Source of the DNA: Flavobacterium aquiphilum
Lineage (GTDB): Bacteria; Bacteroidota; Bacteroidia; Flavobacteriales; Flavobacteriaceae
NCBI RefSeq assembly: GCF_027111335.1
Contig: NZ_CP114288.1
Span: 3,100,001-3,164,000 of the forward strand
Length of the DNA: 64,000 nucleotides
Direction: 5' to 3'
Numbering within the stretch: position 1 is the stretch's first letter; every line of letters starts with the position of its first letter. The notes under the pieces are model-generated. The model had not been told where the DNA came from. It saw only the letters and a program-made list of their open reading frames with translations, and did no database searches. Shown here piece by piece: positions 42,657-53,206 of this stretch. The translations under genes were made by a program, and so were the position numbers.

Positions 42657-45600
42657 TTAAAAATTAGCATTTACTCCAAATGTTACTGATTTTGAGTGAG
42701 GTATTCCATAACCAGCAATTCCAATCCCATTGGCACTAAGTCCAGAAACTTCATAATCAAAACCGGTAAAAGAAGTAATTGTAAATAAATTTTGGCCAAT
42801 CACGTTAATTCTCAAATTTGAAAGCCCCCAACCTTTAACCATTGTTCTATCAAAGGTGTAACCCAACGTAATTGTTTTCAAACGGATATAAGAGCCGTCT
42901 TCTACAAAATAACTAGAAGGTTGTAACTCATTATTTGTGTTCAACGTAGATAAAGCTGGGATGTTAGAATTTGCATTTTCTGGCGTCCATGCATCTAATG
43001 TATTTGTTCCATGGTTGAAACCAAAATAGGCGAAATCCCCCATGTTTCTTTGTGTATTATAAATATCATTACCTTGTTTTCCATCAAAATACATGGTTAA
43101 ATCAAATCTTTTGTAAGCTGCATACAAATTAATTCCATACATAAATTTGGGGTGTGGATTACCAATTATGGTTCTGTCATTTTGATCTATAACTCCATCA
43201 CCATTTAAATCTCGGTATCGAATTCTACCAAGAGCTTTTCCTGGTTGCTCCGCATGAACTGCAACTTCTTCAGGTGTTCTAAAAATACCATCAGCAATTA
43301 GCCCATAAAATGATGCTATCGGACTTCCTGCCTTTGTAATTGAAATACTGTTATTCAATAAAAAATTTGAATCAGAATCCAGGCTTTCAACATTATTTTT
43401 ATATTGAGCAAAATTCAAATCAACACCGTAATTAAAATCAGTGTTAATCTTATCCTTATAGCTCAATACAGCTTCAAAACCTTTGTTGCTTACACTACCT
43501 GCATTAATTGTTGGAGGTCTTGACTCACCGGTTACTGCTAAAGAAATAGGATTCAGAATTAAATCATTTGTAGTTTTAATGAAGTAATCCGATTGTAGCT
43601 GTAGCTTATTGTTAAAAAAACCAAGATCTAATCCCACATTATACTGTTCAGTTTTTTCCCATTTTATATCTGGATTTGCCTGTCTCGTTTGTAGTACACC
43701 ACCAGAAGTTCCAAGACCATCACCATCAATATCATAATCAGAAAATTCAATTACACCTGCCGTGGAATTATTTATATAACTTGACAAATACAAATAATCC
43801 CCAATTTGATCATTACCGTTTACACCCCAAGAAGCTCTAAATTTTGCTCTGGAAATATAATTATTGGATTTAAAAAATGCTTCTTTGTCCATATTCCAAG
43901 CAAGTGCAGCAGCAGGAAATATCGCATATTTATTATTGGGACCAAATCGTGAAGACCCATCTCTTCTTACACTACCCGAAATAATATATTTATCATCATA
44001 TATATATTTTCCAGAGGCAAATTGTGAAATTTTATATGATTCAATTTTATTTTTGATGGTCTGATACTCTGCATCTGGTCTAATAATATATCCTGAAGGA
44101 TCAGTAATATCAACTCCTCTAACCAAATCAGTATTAATATTGTCTTCCCTGGCAGTATTTTCTAAACCTAACAATACTGAAATTCTATGCTTATTAAATT
44201 CTTTATCGTATTTTAATGTATTCGTAAATATGGTTCCCAAATAATCATTATTGGTATCTTCAGTTGTTATATTTTGAAAAGTGGATGGAATTGAACCGTT
44301 TACCGAAAATGCCTCTGAAGCTGTTTTAAATTTGAATGTCCCATAGTCAAAATTAAGAGTAGAGCTAAAAACTAAATCCGGAATAATAGAATAATTTCCA
44401 TATACGTTACCCAAAAACCTCTGACTCATTTGTTTATTTTTCCTATTTCCCCATAAATTGGCTAACGGATTTGGCTTGTCTTGAAATCCACCAGAAAGAG
44501 GAGCAGCATAATCCCCTAAATTGGTATATACTGGGATAATTGGATTTTGAAGAATGGCATTTTCAAATTCATTAGCCTTTACTTCATTAAATTTTGAGTA
44601 CAGGAAATTCTCTCCAATTACTAATTTTTTATCAAAAAAGTTATATGAAGCATTTAATCGCATATTCAAACGATCAAAATAAGTATAACGTTGCACACCA
44701 TTATCTTTAGAATAATTAACACTTGAATACATACTCAATCGTTCAGTGCCTTTAGAATATGCAAAATCATTATTAGTGGAAACCGAAGGTTGTGTAATCG
44801 TTTTAACCCAATCTGTATCTGATGCCGTTTGAATACCATTGGGATCCAAATAAGTTGGAATTGTAAATCCCGAACCGTTATTAATTAAAACTGGATGTGT
44901 TGGCGTTTCAATTCCAGCACCTAACTGTGCTTGGTAAGCAACATCAGCCCACTGTTGAGCTTTTAAAACATTAATTTTATCTCTCAGCATGTTTACAGTT
45001 ACTTCGGATTTAAAAGTAAACTCAGAAGTACCTTTCTTTCCTTTTTTAGTGGTCACAATGATTACGCCATTAGCTGCTGAAGTTCCATAAATTGCAGTAG
45101 AAGCACCATCTTTTAAGACTTGAACAGATTCAATCTCATCAGAATTTAATGCGCTTGGGCTGGTTGTTTGTACTCCATCAATAACCCACAAAGGAGCCGA
45201 TCCACTATTAACAGTCGTTAATCCACGTATTGTGATTTGTGAATCATTACCTCCTGGAGTACCGCCAGAATTAACTTGAAGACCTGCAACTCTCCCTTGT
45301 AATGCGGTCAAAATATTAGGACTTGATTCTTGTGCAATGTCAGCAACATTTACTATAGATACTGCTCCTGTCAAATCTCTCTTTTTTTCCTTGGTATATC
45401 CAACAACTACGACTTCACTTAGATTATTTACATTATCATTTAAAATAACTGTAATAAAATTAGAACTATCAATAGTAACTTTTTTATTAGTAAATCCAAT
45501 AAAAGAAACCATAAGCTGATCGCCTTGTGCTGCTTTTATTAAAAATTTACCATCAAAATCTGATGTAGTTGCATTTTTACTCCCATTTACTACAATTGTA

Positions 45601-45737
45601 GCACCAGGGAGAGGTTTCTTGCTTGTGTCAGTTATTATTCCTCGAATTTCCCTTTGCTGTGCATTGGCAAGAAAGAAAAGAAAGAAAAAACAAAATGACG
45701 CAAAAACTTGCTTTACATTTAAAAACTTGTTTTTCAT
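42657..45737 (-). CDS. SusC family TonB-dependent transporter
   Basis: A 1026-residue outer-membrane protein: signal peptide (ending FFLANAQQ), a carboxypeptidase-like domain (about 28-105; GIITDTSKKPLPGATIVV), TonB box region (LSEVVVVGYT), plug with VAGLQVNSGGTPGG and VLKDGASTAIYGTSAANGVI, then a 22-strand barrel ending in FGVNANF with terminal Phe. It imports oligofructosides with energy from TonB. Full length; it pairs with the susD-like gene downstream. Confidence 0.95.
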   Translation of the reverse strand: MKNKFLNVKQVFASFCFFFLFFLANAQQREIRGIITDTSKKPLPGATIVVNGSKNATTSDFDGKFLIKAAQGDQLMVSFIGFTNKKVTIDSSNFITVILNDNVNNLSEVVVVGYTKEKKRDLTGAVSIVNVADIAQESSPNILTALQGRVAGLQVNSGGTPGGNDSQITIRGLTTVNSGSAPLWVIDGVQTTSPSALNSDEIESVQVLKDGASTAIYGTSAANGVIIVTTKKGKKGTSEFTFKSEVTVNMLRDKINVLKAQQWADVAYQAQLGAGIETPTHPVLINNGSGFTIPTYLDPNGIQTASDTDWVKTITQPSVSTNNDFAYSKGTERLSMYSSVNYSKDNGVQRYTYFDRLNMRLNASYNFFDKKLVIGENFLYSKFNEVKANEFENAILQNPIIPVYTNLGDYAAPLSGGFQDKPNPLANLWGNRKNKQMSQRFLGNVYGNYSIIPDLVFSSTLNFDYGTFKFKTASEAFSVNGSIPSTFQNITTEDTNNDYLGTIFTNTLKYDKEFNKHRISVLLGLENTAREDNINTDLVRGVDITDPSGYIIRPDAEYQTIKNKIESYKISQFASGKYIYDDKYIISGSVRRDGSSRFGPNNKYAIFPAAALAWNMDKEAFFKSNNYISRAKFRASWGVNGNDQIGDYLYLSSYINNSTAGVIEFSDYDIDGDGLGTSGGVLQTRQANPDIKWEKTEQYNVGLDLGFFNNKLQLQSDYFIKTTNDLILNPISLAVTGESRPPTINAGSVSNKGFEAVLSYKDKINTDFNYGVDLNFAQYKNNVESLDSDSNFLLNNSISITKAGSPIASFYGLIADGIFRTPEEVAVHAEQPGKALGRIRYRDLNGDGVIDQNDRTIIGNPHPKFMYGINLYAAYKRFDLTMYFDGKQGNDIYNTQRNMGDFAYFGFNHGTNTLDAWTPENANSNIPALSTLNTNNELQPSSYFVEDGSYIRLKTITLGYTFDRTMVKGWGLSNLRINVIGQNLFTITSFTGFDYEVSGLSANGIGIAGYGIPHSKSVTFGVNANF

Positions 45738-45773
45738 AATTGATTATTAATTTAGTTTAGTTTGGTTACTTAT

Positions 45774-47096
45774 TTATTTGTTGAATTTTAAATTCAACTC
45801 CATATCTTCAAGTGCAACACCTTTGGTTTCAGGCATCATAAACAATACAAAAAGTAGTTGAAGACACATCATTATTGCAAAAAATGCAAACATATATCCA
45901 GCTCCAAAAACAGAGAAGAAAATTGGAACTAAAGACGGTATAATAGCAGCTAAAATCCAGTGAACGGAACTACCAAATGCCTGTCCTGTTGCCCTAAGAT
46001 GGTTAGGGAAAATTTCTGAGATAAATACCCAAATTACAGCTCCTTGCCCAATGGCATGCGACGCTATAAATAAAAAAAGAAAAATAGGAACGAACATTCC
46101 TTTCCAGCTCAAAAAGAAAGCAATAGAAACCAACGACAGGGAAGCCACATATCCGATTGAGCCAATGAACATCAATTTTTTGCGCCCAATCCGATCGATA
46201 AGAAAAACTCCCAAAAGCGTAAAAATCAAATTAATTATTCCAATACCAATACTGCTTAACAGTGAAGTGCTCTGACCCAACCCTGCTTCCTGAAAAATTC
46301 GTGGGGCATAGTATAAAAAAGCATTAATCCCTGACAATTGATTAAACGCAGCCATCAAAAAGGCGAGTATCAACGGAAGCCGATATTTACTAGATAAAAT
46401 AGTTTCGGTAACTTTTACTTCTTTATTAGCATTATTAATCTCTAAGACTATCTTTTCAACATCATTGTCGGGTTCAATAAGTTTTAAAATTTTAATTGCT
46501 TTTTCTTCTTTAAAATTAGAAAGCAACCATCTTGGACTTTCAGGAATATAAAGAGCCATCAGCGTATAAATTCCAGCTGGAAATACTTGAATACCTAACA
46601 TCCACCTCCATGCATTTTCTCCTGTATCACTTAAAACATAATTAGAAAGAAATGCCATCAAAATTCCGAAGACAATATTAAACTGGTACAGAGAAACCAA
46701 TCTTCCTCGATCTTTTGAAGGTGCAATCTCTGAAATATAAGAAGGCGCTGCAATTGTTGAAGTTCCAATTCCTAAACCTCCTATAAATCTAAAAATTGCA
46801 AATGTCCATGGATCATTTGCCAATGCCGATCCCAATGCAGAAATTGTAAAAAGAATACCAATCATCATTAATGTTTTCTTTCTCCCTAATTTGTTTGTTG
46901 GGATAGCTCCAAAAATTGCCCCAATAACCGTACCCCATAAAGCCATTGCCATTACAACTGATCCATGGAAAAAATCACTGGAGTGCCATAATTCCTGCAA
47001 GGTCTTGTCTGCGCCTGAAATTACAACCGTATCGAAACCAAATAAGAATCCAGCTAGAGATGCAATCGCAGACCATAAAATAATTTTTTTATTCAT
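45774..47096 (-). CDS. sugar-porter (MFS) permease, probably for fructose
   Basis: A 440-residue, 12-helix protein with sugar-porter signatures: GFDTVVISGA in helix 1, KLGRKK between helices 2 and 3, PESPRWLL after helix 6, DRIGRKKLM after helix 8 and PETKG at the end. It carries monosaccharide across the inner membrane, probably with protons. Being first in the fructan operon and co-transcribed with fructokinase, fructose is the likely substrate (compare BT1758). Start ATG 47096. Confidence 0.92.
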   Translation of the reverse strand: MNKKIILWSAIASLAGFLFGFDTVVISGADKTLQELWHSSDFFHGSVVMAMALWGTVIGAIFGAIPTNKLGRKKTLMMIGILFTISALGSALANDPWTFAIFRFIGGLGIGTSTIAAPSYISEIAPSKDRGRLVSLYQFNIVFGILMAFLSNYVLSDTGENAWRWMLGIQVFPAGIYTLMALYIPESPRWLLSNFKEEKAIKILKLIEPDNDVEKIVLEINNANKEVKVTETILSSKYRLPLILAFLMAAFNQLSGINAFLYYAPRIFQEAGLGQSTSLLSSIGIGIINLIFTLLGVFLIDRIGRKKLMFIGSIGYVASLSLVSIAFFLSWKGMFVPIFLFLFIASHAIGQGAVIWVFISEIFPNHLRATGQAFGSSVHWILAAIIPSLVPIFFSVFGAGYMFAFFAIMMCLQLLFVLFMMPETKGVALEDMELNLKFNK

Positions 47097-47751
47097 ATCC
47101 GTATAGTGTTAATAAATTGTTATCCAAACCTAAATACTATTTTAAATTATCATAACTGATTATGTAACTAAGTGATTCAATTTTGAAACAACTAACAAAA
47201 ACCTCTAATTACCAATACTTTACACACTTTTTTAATTTTTAATAATTTTATTTTTTTTAAAATTGATACTTCAAAATACACTCTTGTTACATATGTTTCA
47301 TCCTGAAAAAATCAATCTCACAAAAAAAGAACTCAAAAAAAGAACATCTTCAATTTTTTAATCATTATATATTAATAATTGACAATTATTAAACCATAAA
47401 ACATTAATCTACACGTAAAACAAGTACTACAAGAGAGCGTTTTTTATCATTTTTAAATATATCATATACCTATTTTAAATATAAAATAGCGGTTAACAAA
47501 TCTTTGTTCATAGTTTATTCATATGCTATTAAAAAAACAAATTGTAGTACTCATCTAATAAAGTTAGCAAACTATTCTTTTGCTTTGTTTAAAACAATTT
47601 TATCAAAATACTGATATAAGAAAAAAGGCTTTTTCACAATTGTGAAAAAGCCTTTTTTCTTATTTTTAGAACTCCTAACTGAAATTTTAAATACTTTAGA
47701 TTTAAAACATATTAAGCGAATGTTTCATATAGATTAATGACTTCCACTTAA
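47097..47751. promoter_or_regulatory. control region of the permease-SusCD operon
   Basis: 655 bases without a gene. The minus strand carries TAGGTTTG (complement of 47125-47132), an exact -7 box that would start the mRNA about 20 bases before the permease ATG. A 21-bp palindrome TTAATAATTG-a-CAATTATTAA lies at 47372-47392, a candidate operator for the hybrid two-component regulator. The 47616-47663 palindrome ends the upstream gene. Confidence 0.45.
47616..47663 (-). terminator. 48-bp perfect palindrome, terminator of the GH32 lipoprotein gene
   Basis: Two perfectly complementary 24-base arms (47616-47639 and 47640-47663) with no spacer; the ends are AAGAAAAAAGG and CCTTTTTTCTT, so a T run follows the GC part of the stem on both strands. 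It lies 89 bases after the stop of the GH32 lipoprotein gene and can act in both directions. Confidence 0.85.
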
Positions 47752-50277
47752 CTATTTCACAATCACTTTGGTTTGAAAAATTTCGTTATTTATAATTCCT
47801 CTAATTATATAAACTCCACGATCTGCTTTTTGACCATTATCATAAAATCCATCCCATTGAATTTTTGACTCTGGATTAGTCATGGTGATTATTTTACGCA
47901 CAATATTTCCATTTATATCAATAACTCCAGCATATACAACGGTTTTTGAAGCCACATTATTAAACTGAATATTAAATTCAGAAGCTGATGGATTAGGATA
48001 AACGATTGGCTCTATAACAGTACTTTTTTGAGAAATCTTTTTAGATGAAACAGTTCCACTACCTTCAATATTATATATAGTTAAATCCTTTACAATTGCG
48101 GTACCACCTTGAGCATATAACTCAATTAAATCAGATCCTTTTGATGGAAATACTCTTGTTGCAAAAGCCAATTGATCATTAATAAAAACTTCAATTGAAG
48201 AAGCATCTACAAATATGTGCCAATTTATATCCGTTTTTGCAAGCGGATAAGATGTTGCCAAATTACTTAAGGGAACACCCGATAATTTCGAAGAATTACT
48301 ACGATTGACTACAAAATTTTGAGCTACATAATCATAATAAATAAGTGTTTCTTCACCATTGGCAGTTCCTTTGTTCAAAATAAACCCAACTTTACTGGCA
48401 TCGCCGGGATTGATAGTTCCTTGAATTTCATATTGTGTTCCCCTTGCACCATTTAATACATTGCTAACACCCGAACTAAAACTAACATTTGAAAAATTTT
48501 GAGACCCTTTTCGTAAGCTTACTAAACTTGGATGCGGTTTTTGATAAATTTTATTATTAACCAATGTCCAAACTCTTGGAAGACTTAGCATATGTGCCCA
48601 CCCCTGTTCCTTTTCCTTCTGAGAAGTTACTCCGTCAGGAATAATCCCAATAGCAACTAAATTACCATCTTTATCTTCCTGAATAGTCGGCGACAACAAT
48701 TGATTAATAACATCTAACCTTTCTGGTATTGCATTGTCTTTTATAAATTTCCCGTTACTAAAAGAACCTGTCCAATACAAGGAATTTGCATTTGGCAGTT
48801 TATTGATTAACACTATTGATTTGCTCCCAAAATTATGATATACCGGCATTTCCCAAAAATCACCAGTACCATCTAAAACTGGATTTCCTTCAAGCATTAT
48901 ACCATCGTAAGTCCACTGATTAAACTGATCATTAGATGACCTATACAAAAACAATCCTCCTCTAGCCACTCCACTTCGCAAACCAGTGCCAATCATCATG
49001 TACCAAGTCCCGTTTTCATTAAAAACGAAAGGGTCTCTAAAATCCGCATTAGGTACTGATGGTGGTGCACTTGCAACAATAGGATCTGGATTTTTCTTCC
49101 ACTCTATATAAGGACTTTCCGCTTGTGCCAAACCTATACCAGCTTTGGATTTATTCACACCAGTATAAAATAAGTACGGTTTTCCATTTGTAACAACAGC
49201 ATGCCCTGACCAAATACCAACCTCATCAAAACCAGGTTGAGGCCACAAAGCTTGTTTAATTTCCGTCCAATTCACAAGATCATCACTAACATAGTGTCCC
49301 CAATTGATCTGTTCCAAATAAGGCCCATTTATATTTCTTTGACTAAAAATATGGTATTTACCATCTAAATAAATCAATCCATGAGACTCGTTAGTCCATC
49401 CAGCACTAGGCATCAAATGATATTTTGGTTTATGGAAATCATTAGCAAATCTACTCTCAGGAATGGACAAATCAGGAATGATTACTTTTTGACTTTTAAA
49501 ATTCAAAAGAATCTCATCTGCAGTTAACGCCTTATTCCAAACAGAAACTAAATCAATCGCCCCGGTCAATCCATTTGTATCAAAGCCAGCAACTGTTTTT
49601 GATTTCGATTCTTTACCTATCAAAATAGGCATACTTTTATCCCATCCCAAATTCCCAACCGGAAAAGAAATAGTTTCTACTTCTACTCCATTTAAAAACA
49701 ATTTAGCTACCCCTTTCTCAGCATCAATATTTAAAACGATGAAACTCCATTCTCTTAATTTCACCTCCTCATCTGAAATGATTTCTTTAACATTATTACC
49801 TACTTTAAACTGTGCAATAATTTTACCATGCTGATTTATCCCAAAGGAGATTCCGGAACTATTAGTCGTGTTTTGATTTGAAAAAATAGCTGCAACCGTA
49901 TTTTCAGTGATAGCATCTTCATTTTTACGCTGTACTGGAAAAACAGCTGGCGCGATCCACCCTGAAATCGACACGCTTTTCGATGGATAGTTTACCGTCG
50001 CATTTCCGGAAGCCCATCCATAATATCCATTTACTCGCAAGGCATTCCCTTCAAGTCCCCGAATTCGTTCTGCTGAATCAATCGGTCCATTAATAGTAAA
50101 ACTTGATTTTGACACAATTTCAACGGTATTTTGTCCAGATGATTCATCAAATCCAAAATCAATTATCTTGGCAGCAACATTTGGTTGTGGAGTAGTATCT
50201 GGTAAATCTGGGGTCGGATCTTTTTGGCTTTTACATCCAATTAAGAGTAATCCAACTAACAAGTATTTCTTTTTCAT
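47752..50277 (-). CDS. surface GH32 lipoprotein with LamG domain and T9SS tail
   Basis: An 841-residue protein from ATG 50277: lipoprotein signal (LLLIGC, C15), LamG-type domain (about 40-255), GH32 propeller and sandwich (about 275-760) and a T9SS type A sorting domain (about 770-841, VYPNPSASEFNIQF... KVIVK). FRDP and FWEMP are present, but the nucleophile motif is WTNESHG with E297 instead of Asp. Probably the surface enzyme that makes the first cuts in fructan. A lipid anchor together with a T9SS tail is unusual. It is transcribed downstream of the regulator gene. Confidence 0.88.
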   Translation of the reverse strand: MKKKYLLVGLLLIGCKSQKDPTPDLPDTTPQPNVAAKIIDFGFDESSGQNTVEIVSKSSFTINGPIDSAERIRGLEGNALRVNGYYGWASGNATVNYPSKSVSISGWIAPAVFPVQRKNEDAITENTVAAIFSNQNTTNSSGISFGINQHGKIIAQFKVGNNVKEIISDEEVKLREWSFIVLNIDAEKGVAKLFLNGVEVETISFPVGNLGWDKSMPILIGKESKSKTVAGFDTNGLTGAIDLVSVWNKALTADEILLNFKSQKVIIPDLSIPESRFANDFHKPKYHLMPSAGWTNESHGLIYLDGKYHIFSQRNINGPYLEQINWGHYVSDDLVNWTEIKQALWPQPGFDEVGIWSGHAVVTNGKPYLFYTGVNKSKAGIGLAQAESPYIEWKKNPDPIVASAPPSVPNADFRDPFVFNENGTWYMMIGTGLRSGVARGGLFLYRSSNDQFNQWTYDGIMLEGNPVLDGTGDFWEMPVYHNFGSKSIVLINKLPNANSLYWTGSFSNGKFIKDNAIPERLDVINQLLSPTIQEDKDGNLVAIGIIPDGVTSQKEKEQGWAHMLSLPRVWTLVNNKIYQKPHPSLVSLRKGSQNFSNVSFSSGVSNVLNGARGTQYEIQGTINPGDASKVGFILNKGTANGEETLIYYDYVAQNFVVNRSNSSKLSGVPLSNLATSYPLAKTDINWHIFVDASSIEVFINDQLAFATRVFPSKGSDLIELYAQGGTAIVKDLTIYNIEGSGTVSSKKISQKSTVIEPIVYPNPSASEFNIQFNNVASKTVVYAGVIDINGNIVRKIITMTNPESKIQWDGFYDNGQKADRGVYIIRGIINNEIFQTKVIVK

Positions 50278-50461
50278 ATCAATATAATTTTGATAAAAAT
50301 AGAAAAGGAAAAGCACTAATACATCTCAATATGTTACCTAGACAACAAAATCAATGAAAAAATCAATACACTAATTATCAATTACTTACAACCAAAAAAA
50401 CCAATGTTTATTTTAAAAAAATCCGATAAATTCAAAAATGATACATCCAAAAAATTAAAGC

Positions 50462-53206
50462 TTATGCTCTAAACTCCTTGGGTGATAAATTGTATTTATT
50501 TTTGAATGAAGTTGAAAAGTAATTTGGTGTTGAAAAACCGCAAGAATATGCTATTTCAGAAATAGTCAATTTAGTAGTCGTCAATAATTCTTTTGCTTTT
50601 TCCAAGCGGACATTGTTAATATAGTCACTTATATTAATATTCAATAATGCCTTAATTTTTCTATATAACTGGACTCTTGATATATTTAAAGACTCTGCCA
50701 GTTCTTCAACAGAAAATGATGAATTATCCAAATTTTCAATGATAAGATCATCAATCTTCTTAATGAAATCTCGGTCTTGATGACCCAATCCTAATTCCTC
50801 AATCTTATGAAGATTATTTGTATAATAATATCTAATTTTTTCTCGATTAAATAACAACCCTTTTATAGATTCTTTTAGCACTCTTAAATTGAAAGGTTTC
50901 GTTAGAAACAAATCTGTACCAACTTCCAGTGCTTTTAAATAAGAGATATCATCATCTTGGGCTGTCAAGATGATAGTTGGAATATGAGATGTTCTAGTGT
51001 CTTTCTTCAAAATTCGACATATTTCAAAACCACTAATTTCAGGCAAATTTAAATCACATATTATAATATCAGGGATGATTTCAATTGCAGTTTCAATAGC
51101 TCTAGTTCCATTACATTTAATCACATTATAATTCGACCCCAATTTTAAACTAATAAAATCAAGTAAATCAACGTTGTCCTCAATAATCAGAATCGAGTAT
51201 TTCTCCTCACCAGACTTTAATTCTTCATTAGCTTCAAGATCAATATCCAAATAGTCATACTCATTCGTTATATAAGAAACTTCTTTGTTCAATATTGAAT
51301 TCCCAACTAAATGTTCATTCCCTAATTTAAGAGTAATAATAAACTCTGTTCCATTTTTGGAAATCACTTCAATTTTTCCGTTATGAAGATCAATAAAATT
51401 TTTAGACAGATTCAATCCTATCCCGGAACTATTCTTATAATTATTTGAGCCTTGATAAAATGAACTAAATACTTCGTCTATTTCATTATCAGGAATCCCC
51501 ATTCCTGAATCTTTAATACTTATTTTAAACGAATTATTGTCTGAATTTTTAAAAATTGCAACATCAATTTTACCGTTGTCCGGAGTAAATTTAAAAGCAT
51601 TAGACAGTAAATTGAAATACACTTTATCCATTAGATTTCTGTCTATATAAGCTTCAATTTTTTCATCACTTGACTTAAAACTGTAATCTATATTTCTTCT
51701 ATTGGCCTCTCTTGCGAATTCTTTAAAAATTTGTTTTGAAAAACTTACCACATCGGTCAATGAAGGGTTAAAATTGAATTTCTTCTCTTCAATTTTTCTA
51801 TAATCTAGTAATTGATTTATTAATCTCAAAAGCCTTCGTGAGTTATTATGAATCAGATAAAAATCCTTCTTATTTGACTCGGCAATTAATGCTTTATCTG
51901 AAGTAACAGAATCTATTGCATTCATTATCAAAGTCAAAGGAGTTTTAAATTCATGTGATAAACCTGTGAAAAAATTTAATTTTTCGTCATTCCTGATTTT
52001 TAATTCATTTGCATAGCTTTCAATTTCATTTCTTTGACTACTAATTTTTTCATTAGTCTCTTCCAACAGTTTCTTTTTCCTTAAAATTGTAACTGCCGAA
52101 TAAACACTAAAAAAAGCTAAACATAATATTAGTAACAAAAACAAGGTTAACAGTCTTGTCAAATTATATTGGGTTGTAAAAGCTATTTCCTGTCTTTTGA
52201 TAGTATTTTGCTGTAATTCGATATCTGTTTGTTGCTGTGTAATTTTATCAAACTGATTGATCATGATATCAGCATTAACTGAGTCTATTACCAAAGTAGT
52301 TAATTTATTATATTTAGCAACTTTATCTCCCTTTAATATTTGAAGAGCAATTTTTATGGCTTCACTTCCACCTGTTGGATACAAAATAGAAGCTGTTAAC
52401 ACTCCATTTTTTACTAAATTTATACCTCCATTAGGCCCGTTCAAACCGTCAACCCCTATAAATTTTATTTTATTTTCCAATCCTTTTTTGCGGGCCACTT
52501 TCCATGCCTGATACGCAATATTGTCATTAAATGCAAATACATAATTTATATCTGGATTTTTGTCTAGCAATTCTTCAAATTTTGCCTTCGGCAATCCTTT
52601 TTTAGTACCATCTAAACGACCAACCAAGGAAACACGAGGGAATTCCTTTATTATATCATTAAATCCTTGCGTACGCTCTCGTCCCACTGAAGTATCCAAA
52701 TCAGCAAATACTTCAACGACCTTTACTTTCTCTTTGGAATTTGAAACTAAATATTTCGCAGCCAAACGGCCTACTTCTAAATTATCAGCACCTAAATAAG
52801 TAGTAAATTGATCGGTATTAATCTTTCTATCGACCAAAATTATCGAGATATTTTTTTTATACGCTTTTTCAATAATTGGCGTCAATGCATCACTTTCTAA
52901 CGGAGAAACAATAATAGCGTCCATCCCGTCATCTATCATTTTCTGAATTTGTTGGATTTGCGTCTCTGAATCTCTATTTGCATTATAAATAGTTAAATCA
53001 ACATTTGGATAAATAGAAGCTTCCAATTTCATTGAATAATCCATCGCTACCCTCCATTGGTCACCACTTATACATTGTGAAAAACCAATTTTGATCCTAT
53101 GATTACTCTCATCGTCTTTAATACACGAAAAACATGTAAAAATTAAGAGAAAAACTAAAATATGTTTCGTCCATTTCAACATTGCAACAGTATTTTTAAT
53201 ATGCAT
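50462..53206 (-). CDS. hybrid two-component regulator with periplasmic sugar-binding sensor
   Basis: 914 residues: signal/anchor (about 9-30), a type I periplasmic-binding-protein domain (about 38-335; KIGFSQCISGDQWRVAMDYS, DAIIVSPLESDA), membrane helix (about 350-372), HisKA with LSHEFKTPLT (H418), ATPase domain (NLLSNAFKF, DSGMGIP, GIGLNLSK), receiver with D718 (IICDLNLPEISG) and C-terminal AraC helix-turn-helix (about 810-914). This is the architecture of BT1754, which senses fructose directly and activates the fructan locus. Start ATG 53206, with ATG 53182 as alternative. It is the first gene of the locus and points into it. Confidence 0.94.
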   Translation of the reverse strand: MHIKNTVAMLKWTKHILVFLLIFTCFSCIKDDESNHRIKIGFSQCISGDQWRVAMDYSMKLEASIYPNVDLTIYNANRDSETQIQQIQKMIDDGMDAIIVSPLESDALTPIIEKAYKKNISIILVDRKINTDQFTTYLGADNLEVGRLAAKYLVSNSKEKVKVVEVFADLDTSVGRERTQGFNDIIKEFPRVSLVGRLDGTKKGLPKAKFEELLDKNPDINYVFAFNDNIAYQAWKVARKKGLENKIKFIGVDGLNGPNGGINLVKNGVLTASILYPTGGSEAIKIALQILKGDKVAKYNKLTTLVIDSVNADIMINQFDKITQQQTDIELQQNTIKRQEIAFTTQYNLTRLLTLFLLLILCLAFFSVYSAVTILRKKKLLEETNEKISSQRNEIESYANELKIRNDEKLNFFTGLSHEFKTPLTLIMNAIDSVTSDKALIAESNKKDFYLIHNNSRRLLRLINQLLDYRKIEEKKFNFNPSLTDVVSFSKQIFKEFAREANRRNIDYSFKSSDEKIEAYIDRNLMDKVYFNLLSNAFKFTPDNGKIDVAIFKNSDNNSFKISIKDSGMGIPDNEIDEVFSSFYQGSNNYKNSSGIGLNLSKNFIDLHNGKIEVISKNGTEFIITLKLGNEHLVGNSILNKEVSYITNEYDYLDIDLEANEELKSGEEKYSILIIEDNVDLLDFISLKLGSNYNVIKCNGTRAIETAIEIIPDIIICDLNLPEISGFEICRILKKDTRTSHIPTIILTAQDDDISYLKALEVGTDLFLTKPFNLRVLKESIKGLLFNREKIRYYYTNNLHKIEELGLGHQDRDFIKKIDDLIIENLDNSSFSVEELAESLNISRVQLYRKIKALLNINISDYINNVRLEKAKELLTTTKLTISEIAYSCGFSTPNYFSTSFKNKYNLSPKEFRA

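Noticed and set aside
47097..47600. Small RNA or gene in the AT-rich spacer before the fructan operon
   Set aside because: Only short frames and AT-rich palindromes are present; no independent promoter-terminator pair was seen.
31673..50316. Several plus-strand open frames opposite the fructan genes
   Set aside because: They lie wholly within well-supported minus-strand genes and show no protein-family features.
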